Source of the DNA: Isachenkonia alkalipeptolytica
GTDB taxonomy: Bacteria > Bacillota > Clostridia > Peptostreptococcales > T1SED10-28
NCBI RefSeq assembly: GCF_009910325.1
Contig: NZ_SUMG01000016.1
Span: 1 to 56,631 of the forward strand
DNA: 56,631 nucleotides
Direction: 5' to 3'
The position numbers and the translations under genes were made by a program. This document shows positions 51,256-56,631 of this stretch, in pieces (position 1 is the stretch's first letter; every line of letters begins with the position of its first letter). A model generated the notes under the pieces. It was not told the origin of the DNA. It made no database searches and worked only from the letters and a program-made list of their open reading frames with translations.

Positions 51256-51474
51256 TTACTTTTCGTCTTTTATTTCCACCACTTCATAGCCCTGGTCTTC
51301 AATGGACAGTCGGATTTTTTCATCGGAGAGCTCTTCCTTTAAGGTAATCTCCACCCGCTCATCTTCTAAGTCCACCTGCACATCTTCGACTTCTCCAAAA
51401 TCTGCAAGACCGCCTTTCACCGCGGATACACAGTGCATACAACTCATGCCTTTGACAATCAGTTTTTTCTTCAT
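51256..51474 (-). CDS. copZ: Copper chaperone CopZ
   Basis: Heavy-metal-associated domain of 72 residues with the metal motif GMSCMHC (Cys12, Cys15). It carries Cu(I) in the cytoplasm. AAGGAGG precedes the ATG. It lies downstream of csoR on the same strand; no CopA ATPase is in the window. Confidence 0.92.
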   Translation of the reverse strand: MKKKLIVKGMSCMHCVSAVKGGLADFGEVEDVQVDLEDERVEITLKEELSDEKIRLSIEDQGYEVVEIKDEK

Positions 51475-51568
51475 TATTTCAGCCTCCTTAGATAATTGGT
51501 TCTACTGTTTTTCCATAATGTTTTTTCTTCGCTCCTGCCCGAAAGGGTTTTTAAAACTTGGGCGAGCC

Positions 51569-51877
51569 TTATTTCGTCAACCGCTTCACGGTCTTTAACA
51601 CCTCTTCAATGACCTCATCTTCACCCTGTTGCAGTTGAGCCTTCACACAGTGTTTGATGTGATTATCCAAAAGCACCAACTGCACCGACTTTAGGGCGGA
51701 GCGGCTGGCTTCTATCTGATTGATCACATCGTCACAATAGGTGTCCTGTTCGATCATTTTCCGAATGCCCCGAAGCTGTCCTTCAATACGGCTCATTCGA
51801 TCCAATAACGCCTTTTGTTTTTTCGCCGCTTCGGCGGTGGGAGCCTTTTCCGAGGTGGGTCTCACAAACTCTTCCAT
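51569..51877 (-). CDS. csoR: Copper-sensing repressor CsoR
   Basis: All-helical DUF156 repressor of 102 residues. The Cu(I) ligands Cys48, His73 and Cys77 are in the CsoR pattern (C-x24-H-x3-C). It should leave its operator when it binds copper. A GC-rich inverted repeat of CsoR type lies within its promoter. AGGAGG precedes the ATG. Probably cotranscribed with copZ. Confidence 0.93.
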   Translation of the reverse strand: MEEFVRPTSEKAPTAEAAKKQKALLDRMSRIEGQLRGIRKMIEQDTYCDDVINQIEASRSALKSVQLVLLDNHIKHCVKAQLQQGEDEVIEEVLKTVKRLTK

Positions 51878-51926
51878 CTTTTCACGCCTCCTAAATTTTC
51901 ACGGTGATTGTTCCTTGATTACTCTT

Positions 51927-51956
51927 ACTATATCATACCCCTGTAGGGTATGTAAA
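51927..51956 (-). promoter_or_regulatory. csoR promoter with CsoR operator in the spacer
   Basis: Minus strand TTTACA (51956-51951), 18 bases, TATAGT (51932-51927). The spacer and -35 edge contain the inverted repeat CATACCC-CTGTA-GGGTATG (51934-51952), close to known CsoR operators (GTACCC-type arms). The -35 begins three bases after the stop of the M20 peptidase gene. Confidence 0.8.
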
Positions 51957-51959
51957 GGG

Positions 51960-53171
51960 CTATCCTTTCTTTTCCACGCCGCAAAAATCCGCGGCGGTTA
52001 AGAAGTAGACCTCCACCGCTTCTTTCAATTCCTGTACCGCCACCTGCTCATTTCTCGTATGGGAATAGGAAATGTTTCCCGGTCCATAAACGATGGTGGG
52101 GATTTTCCCAAAATTGAATAATAGGGAGGCATCGGTCCACCCTCTTTTCGTAGACAGGGCGGGGGCTTTTTCAAGGACGGTGCCCAAGGCCTTGGTCAGG
52201 GATTTTGTAATGGGATCCTCCAGGGGTGTGGCCAAAGGCAGGTGATCCAGGGTCAGCATATTGTTTTCCATCCGCTTAATTCGGGCATTGAAGGTTTCAT
52301 CCTCTTCTTTCAGCTGATCGATAATATCCTGGTACTCTTTAATGACGGAGGCCGGGGTTTCTCCGGGCACATAACGGCGATCCAGTTGGATAATGCATTT
52401 TCCCGCCACGGTGCTGGGCTGAATTCCTCCGTTGATATGGCCGAAATTCATTACGGAATTCCCCATCAGGGGGTGACTTCTTTCCTTGATCTTCGGATAC
52501 AAATCACGCTTTACCCGTTCAATAAAGACGGCGGCCTTTTCTATGGCGTTCACCCCTAAATGGGGCATGCCTCCATGGGCGGCCTTTCCTTCGATTTCGA
52601 TTTCCAGCCATTCCAATCCCCGGTGCCCGGCGGAGTACTGATAGCTTGAAGGTTCCCCTACAATCGCTCCGTCAGCCTGAATGCCGTCTTTTACAATTTT
52701 CTCCGTTCCTTCGCTTTTTTCCTCTTCCCCGATCACTCCGGTAAAGATCACGTCCCCTTTCAGTTTTATACCGGAATTTTTCAAGGCCAGCATCATGGTT
52801 ACCATGGAGGCGATGGGCCCTTTCATGTCCACAGCCCCCCGTCCCTGAATCATACCCTCCACTAAGTGGCCGCCGTAGGGGTCGAAGTCCATCTCTCCGG
52901 GAGGCACCGTATCCAGGTGTCCGTTCAGCATCAGATTTTTCCCGCCGCCGCTGCCTTTAAGGCTGGCGATCACATTAACCCGACCTTCCATCACCTCGTC
53001 GATTTTCACTTCCAGTCCCCGTTCTTTTAAATAGGTTCCGAGGAACAATCCCACCTCCCGTTCTCTGCCGGGATGATTTACATGACTGGGAATCCGGATC
53101 AGCTCCCGGGTGAGTTCAATCAAGTCCTCTTCCCTGTAATGATTTTCGATTAAGCCTTTTAAGGATTTCAT
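51960..53171 (-). CDS. M20 family metallopeptidase (ArgE/DapE/CPG2-like)
   Basis: Zinc hydrolase of 403 residues. Metal and catalytic motifs: LNGHLDTVPPG (His, Asp), GRGAVDMKGPIAS, GVIGEEEKSEGT (Glu pair) and the late YSHTRNEQVAV histidine. The lid domain spans about 195-310 (AAHGGMPHLGVNA). Members remove acyl groups or cleave dipeptides; the substrate cannot be told. AAGGAGG precedes the ATG. It is divergent from the D-aminoacylase-like gene. Stop TAG. Confidence 0.9.
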   Translation of the reverse strand: MKSLKGLIENHYREEDLIELTRELIRIPSHVNHPGREREVGLFLGTYLKERGLEVKIDEVMEGRVNVIASLKGSGGGKNLMLNGHLDTVPPGEMDFDPYGGHLVEGMIQGRGAVDMKGPIASMVTMMLALKNSGIKLKGDVIFTGVIGEEEKSEGTEKIVKDGIQADGAIVGEPSSYQYSAGHRGLEWLEIEIEGKAAHGGMPHLGVNAIEKAAVFIERVKRDLYPKIKERSHPLMGNSVMNFGHINGGIQPSTVAGKCIIQLDRRYVPGETPASVIKEYQDIIDQLKEEDETFNARIKRMENNMLTLDHLPLATPLEDPITKSLTKALGTVLEKAPALSTKRGWTDASLLFNFGKIPTIVYGPGNISYSHTRNEQVAVQELKEAVEVYFLTAADFCGVEKKG

Positions 53172-53333
53172 CAGTTATTCCCTCCTTGTTTGAGTAATTC
53201 CGTGAGTCTTCTGGTTCTAGTTTCCTTCGTAGTGTTTCTTAGACTTATTTATAAGACTGATTTCACTGTTTTCATACCCTATTCCCTTGAACTTCAACCC
53301 CACCACGGGTAAGATTTTTGTCGTTCTCTATGG

Positions 53334-53339
53334 TATAAT
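53334..53339 (+). promoter_or_regulatory. -10 element ahead of the D-aminoacylase-like gene
   Basis: TATAAT 65 bases before the start codon; no good -35 at standard spacing. Confidence 0.4.
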
Positions 53340-53403
53340 ATAAAAAATTAGAATTCTTTCACAACTCTTTTTCTTCGAATCCCATAAAACAGGAGGTGCT
53401 CTT

Positions 53404-54795
53404 ATGTATGATATAAAAATTATTAACGGACGGATTCCGAACTTTGCCACCGGAGATTTACAGCAACAGGATGTAGGGATCCGGGCCGGTAAAATTGTGG
53501 ACCTGGGTCGAAATCTGGGCCCGGGGGAAAAAATTCTGGACGCCGAGAATAAAGTGGTTTCTCCGGGATTTGTGGACATCCATATGCACGAGGAGTTTTT
53601 ACGGGAGGGATCGGATAAAATTCATTACGATATTTCCAAGCACATAGCCTTAATGGGAGTGACCACGGCCCTGGCGGGAAACTGCGGAAATAATCGGATG
53701 GATATGAGCTTTTTCTCCCAGTACATTACCAAGTATGGAGCACCGGTAAATTACCTTTCCCTGATCGGCCATAACTATCTACGGGAGCAGGTGGGCATTG
53801 AAGACCGTTACCGGGAAGCCACGGAAAAAGAAATTGATCAAATGAAAGACCTGCTGCAAAAAGCCCTGGATCTGGGGGTGGTGGGGGTTTCCTTCGGTCT
53901 GGAGTATTCCCCGGGGGTCAGTATACAGGAAGTGGAAAAACTGATTGCACCTTTTAAAAATCAAAACCTGCTGTTGGCAGCTCATTACCGAAAAGATGCG
54001 AAATACGCCCTGGAGGCCGTGGCGGAGATGATTGAAATCTCCCGGCGAAGCGGACTTCCTATGCAAATCTCCCATATTTCCAGTTGCGCCGCCTTCGGCA
54101 TGATGGATGAAGCCCTGGCCATGATCGAAAAAGCCCAAGGGGAAGGGCTGGATATTACGGTGGACACTTACCCCTACAACGCTTTCAGCACTTTCCTGGG
54201 CTCCGCGGTGTTTGACGAGGGCTGCTTTGAACTCTGGGGCAAGGGTCCGGAAATTATTCTGCTGACGGAGGAGCCTTACCGGGGACAGTACTGCGATATG
54301 GAACTGTTTCAAAAAGTTCGCAGGGAGCGTCCGGATATGCTGGTGGCCGCCTTTGCCATGGAGGAGAAAGATATTGATCTGGCGGTGAAGGCGCCCGGGG
54401 TGATGATCGCCAGTGACGGCCTGCTTCGAGAAGGTCAGGGCCATCCCCGGGCTGCAGGGACTTTTCCCCGGGTGTTGGGAAAATATGTCCGGGAAAAAGA
54501 GTCCCTCACCCTGATGGAGGCCCTCTATAAAATGACCTTGCTTCCCGCTACACGCCTGGGGCTTCAACACCAAAAAGGGAGAATTGCAAGGGGCTATGAT
54601 GGGGATCTGGTAATTTTTAACCCGGATACTATTCTGGACCGGGCAACCTTTGAAGAACCCACCCTTCCCCCAAAGGGAATCGACTATGTTCTGATCAACG
54701 GAGAAATTGCGGTAAAGGACCAACAGCTGCTTCGGGAAAACCTGGGAACCTTTTGGACCCGGCCGAAGAATAACTCCGCGGATCCCACGCTTTAA
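53404..54795 (+). CDS. N-acyl-D-amino-acid deacylase family amidohydrolase
   Basis: Amidohydrolase of 463 residues (D-aminoacylase / D-glutamate deacylase group). Metal-site marks are GFVDIHMHEE, the region GVSFGLEYSPG, QISHISSCAAFG and the late ASDGLLREGQGHPRAAGTFPR; the C-terminal composite sandwich ends with GDLVIFNPDTI. It would release D-amino acids from N-acyl forms. AGGAGGTG precedes the ATG. It lies 57 bases ahead of the AbgB-like gene on the same strand, so both are probably one transcript. Confidence 0.9.
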   Translation: MYDIKIINGRIPNFATGDLQQQDVGIRAGKIVDLGRNLGPGEKILDAENKVVSPGFVDIHMHEEFLREGSDKIHYDISKHIALMGVTTALAGNCGNNRMDMSFFSQYITKYGAPVNYLSLIGHNYLREQVGIEDRYREATEKEIDQMKDLLQKALDLGVVGVSFGLEYSPGVSIQEVEKLIAPFKNQNLLLAAHYRKDAKYALEAVAEMIEISRRSGLPMQISHISSCAAFGMMDEALAMIEKAQGEGLDITVDTYPYNAFSTFLGSAVFDEGCFELWGKGPEIILLTEEPYRGQYCDMELFQKVRRERPDMLVAAFAMEEKDIDLAVKAPGVMIASDGLLREGQGHPRAAGTFPRVLGKYVREKESLTLMEALYKMTLLPATRLGLQHQKGRIARGYDGDLVIFNPDTILDRATFEEPTLPPKGIDYVLINGEIAVKDQQLLRENLGTFWTRPKNNSADPTL

Positions 54796-54852
54796 AAGCC
54801 TTACGGCAACGAGCAACGAAGCCAAATAATCAATGCTAAAGGAGCGATGACA

Positions 54853-56028
54853 ATGACAAAACCACTAAGCAAAAGAGCCCTGGAAAAAGCAGAGTCTCTA
54901 AAAAGCGAGTTGGAAAAGCTAAGCGATGATATTCTCAATAACCCGGAACTGGGCTATGAAGAACATTTTTCCTCTAAGGCCCATAAAGAGCTATTACAAA
55001 AGCACGGATTCACGGTGGAAATGCCTTATCTGGGTATGGATACCGCCTTTAAAGCCACCTACGATACCGGCAAAGAGGGCCCGACCATTGCTTATTTATC
55101 GGAATACGACGCCCTTCCCGGCATCGGCCACGGTTGCGGACATAACCTGTTGGGTACCACGAGTACCGGTGCTGCCATCCTCCTTCGCTATCTGGAGGAT
55201 TTCCGGGGAAGGATTATTGTCTTCGGAACCCCAGCGGAAGAAACCAGCGGCGGGAAAGTGGACATGGTAAAGGAGGGGGGCTTTGAGGATGTGGATGCCG
55301 CCCTGATGGCCCATCCCGCCGACAGTCATATGCAAAGCGGAAAGTCCCTGGCCTTAGAAGCCCTGGAATTTAAATTCACAGGTCGCACTTCCCACGCCGC
55401 CGCCTCCCCGGAAAAAGGAATCAATGCCTTAGACGGTGTTTTATTGATGTTTAATAACATCAATGCCCTTCGGGAGCATATCCTCCCCTCGGCAAGAATC
55501 CACGGGATCATCACTAAGGGAGGGGAAGCCGCAAATATTGTGCCGGGAGAAGCCGTGGCTCAGTTTTATATCCGGGCCACCAGTAAAACCTATTTAATGG
55601 AACTGAAGGAGAAGGTTCTCAATTGTGCTAAGGCTGGAGCGCTGGCCAGCGGTGCAAGCTTAGACTATTATAACTATGAAAAACCCTATGATAATTTGGT
55701 TACCAATCAGCTGTTATCCGATCTTTACACCGAGCAGTTACAGTCCCTCGGTATTACCAACATCGAGAAGGAAAAGGGCAGCACCGGATCCCTGGATATG
55801 GGAAATGTCTCCCATGCAGTTCCCGCCATTCATCCTTACTTTGATATCATCGAGTCCGGAGACGTCTCCGCCCATACCGTGGAATTTCGGGACGCCACCA
55901 AAACCGACTATGCCTTGAACTCCATGATCCAAACCTTGACCGCCCTGGCCTTAACCGGTGTCAAACTTTCACAGGACCGGGATCTGCTACAAAGTATCAA
56001 AGAGGAGTTCCAGCGCACCCCCAAATAA
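54853..56028 (+). CDS. M20D amidohydrolase, AbgB/PM20D2-like
   Basis: Zinc amidohydrolase of 391 residues. Motifs: SEYDALPGIGHGCGHNLLG (metal Cys/His), GTPAEETSGGKVDM (Glu pair), HPADSHMQSGKSLAL, HAAASPEKGINALDG in the lid, and the late AHTVEF. It resembles p-aminobenzoyl-glutamate hydrolase subunit B and other N-acyl or dipeptide hydrolases. ATG 54853 has AAAGGAG eight bases upstream; an ATG two codons earlier is too close to it. An AbgT transporter is encoded at 23844-25373, not beside it. Confidence 0.9.
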   Translation: MTKPLSKRALEKAESLKSELEKLSDDILNNPELGYEEHFSSKAHKELLQKHGFTVEMPYLGMDTAFKATYDTGKEGPTIAYLSEYDALPGIGHGCGHNLLGTTSTGAAILLRYLEDFRGRIIVFGTPAEETSGGKVDMVKEGGFEDVDAALMAHPADSHMQSGKSLALEALEFKFTGRTSHAAASPEKGINALDGVLLMFNNINALREHILPSARIHGIITKGGEAANIVPGEAVAQFYIRATSKTYLMELKEKVLNCAKAGALASGASLDYYNYEKPYDNLVTNQLLSDLYTEQLQSLGITNIEKEKGSTGSLDMGNVSHAVPAIHPYFDIIESGDVSAHTVEFRDATKTDYALNSMIQTLTALALTGVKLSQDRDLLQSIKEEFQRTPK

Positions 56029-56065
56029 AATTACCAAAATCAAAAAATCAAAAAATCGAAAAAAG

Positions 56066-56094
56066 TGTACCAGGGGGTCGGACCCCCTGGTACA
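56066..56094. repeat. 29-bp palindromic repeat, family 2, perfect copy
   Basis: TGTACCAGGGGGTC, one central base, GACCCCCTGGTACA, with A-run and T-run extending the perfect arms to 20 bases each (56060-56100). It also works as a terminator for the AbgB-like gene. Confidence 0.85.
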
Positions 56095-56145
56095 CTTTTT
56101 CATTTATTTTCATTTATCCTGTGTTTTGAAATGATTTTAAAACCA

Positions 56146-56190
56146 TAAAAAAACACCGAAATCTTAGAGGTCTTCTCTAAAAATCGGTGG
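56146..56190 (-). terminator. Terminator of the 5S rRNA genes
   Basis: Stem CACCGA-TTTTTAGAG / CTCTAAGATTTCGGTG followed by a run of seven T on the minus strand. Confidence 0.85.
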
Positions 56191-56216
56191 TATCAAGGTA
56201 GAAACTCTATATTAAA

Positions 56217-56332
56217 CGTCGCGACGACCTACTCTCCCAGGCAGTTGCCCACCAAGTACCATCAGCGCTAAAGAGCTTGACTTCTGTGTTCGGGATGGGA
56301 ACAGGTATGACCTCTTTGCTGTTGTCACGACA
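56217..56332 (-). rRNA. rrf: 5S ribosomal RNA, distal copy
   Basis: Complementary ends GTCGTGAC / GTCGCGAC, conserved CCCATCCCGAACACAGAAGT and GATGGTACTTGGTGGGCAAC, about 115 bases. It is the last gene of a minus-strand rRNA operon whose 16S/23S part must lie beyond the right edge. Confidence 0.95.
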
Positions 56333-56506
56333 TGCTTCAATCCTCCAAATTTTACATTTGGCACGATTGGAGTACTTCGATGCAATCGAAGCATTCAATC
56401 TTTTTATTCAGTATAGCTGAATAATCAGTATTATAAACTTCTATCCATCATCTTAAGACAGCATTTCTTTACTGTCCCGTTTTTCCTTGTAATTTTACAA
56501 AGAAAA

Positions 56507-56620
<114 letters not shown>

Positions 56621-56631
56621 ATTTCTAGTGC

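Noticed and set aside
53779-54825. 348-codon frame antisense to the D-aminoacylase-like gene
   Set aside because: Lies fully opposite a clear enzyme gene, lacks domain sense and a ribosome site.

Overview
The window comes from a spore-forming, low-to-mid G+C Firmicute of the class Clostridia. The evidence is the Bacillus/Clostridium-type gene order, spoVG behind a sigma-H-type promoter, abrB, RNase M5, RicT and YabE. Exported proteins (PpiC foldase, YabE, MltG, the thioredoxin-like protein) are strongly acidic, which hints at a haloalkaliphilic relative of Alkaliphilus/Natronincola; this is inference from composition only.

Most of the window is the ancestral 'yaaO to yabM' neighbourhood next to the replication origin side of Firmicute genomes, read mainly on the minus strand. 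From right to left: yaaO-like decarboxylase, tmk (fused to the c-di-AMP receptor darA/yaaQ), holB, ricT, a thioredoxin-like gene, trmN6-like (yabB), rsmI, abrB (opposite strand), cca, pncB (opposite), metG, tatD, two HD-GYP genes, yabE, an AbgT transporter, rnmV, rsmA, a PepT-like peptidase, a MoxR/DUF58/transglutaminase operon, murC (opposite), purR, spoVG, glmU, prs, pth, mfd, a PpiC lipoprotein and a SpoVB/MurJ-like flippase. Compared with B. subtilis, spoVT, yabG, veg, sspF and ispE are not at this locus, and cca, pncB, HD-GYP genes, peptidase and transglutaminase genes have been added.

Between mfd and the PpiC gene sits an IscB element (about 3083-4656): an RNA-guided nuclease gene with all catalytic motifs, a structured region upstream of it that fits an omega-RNA, and matching hairpins at both ends. 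An in-frame TAG at codon 3 of the ancestral reading frame cuts off the start of the PLMP domain.

The right part (43.7-56 kb) is accessory: small membrane proteins, a VTT-family protein, a response regulator/histidine kinase pair with a secreted neighbour, mltG, a copper csoR-copZ pair with its operator, and an acyl-amino-acid/peptide use cluster (YfcC transporter, M20 peptidase, D-aminoacylase-like hydrolase, AbgB-like hydrolase). The window ends in two tandem 5S rRNA genes on the minus strand.

Two families of 29-bp palindromic repeats (six and four copies) are scattered between genes, and many intergenic gaps hold unrelated short tandem repeats, so repeat expansion is a marked habit of this genome. 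It has reached coding ends: the stop codons of murC and of the transglutaminase gene lie in copies of one palindrome, and the last residues of Cca come from a 20-bp tandem repeat.
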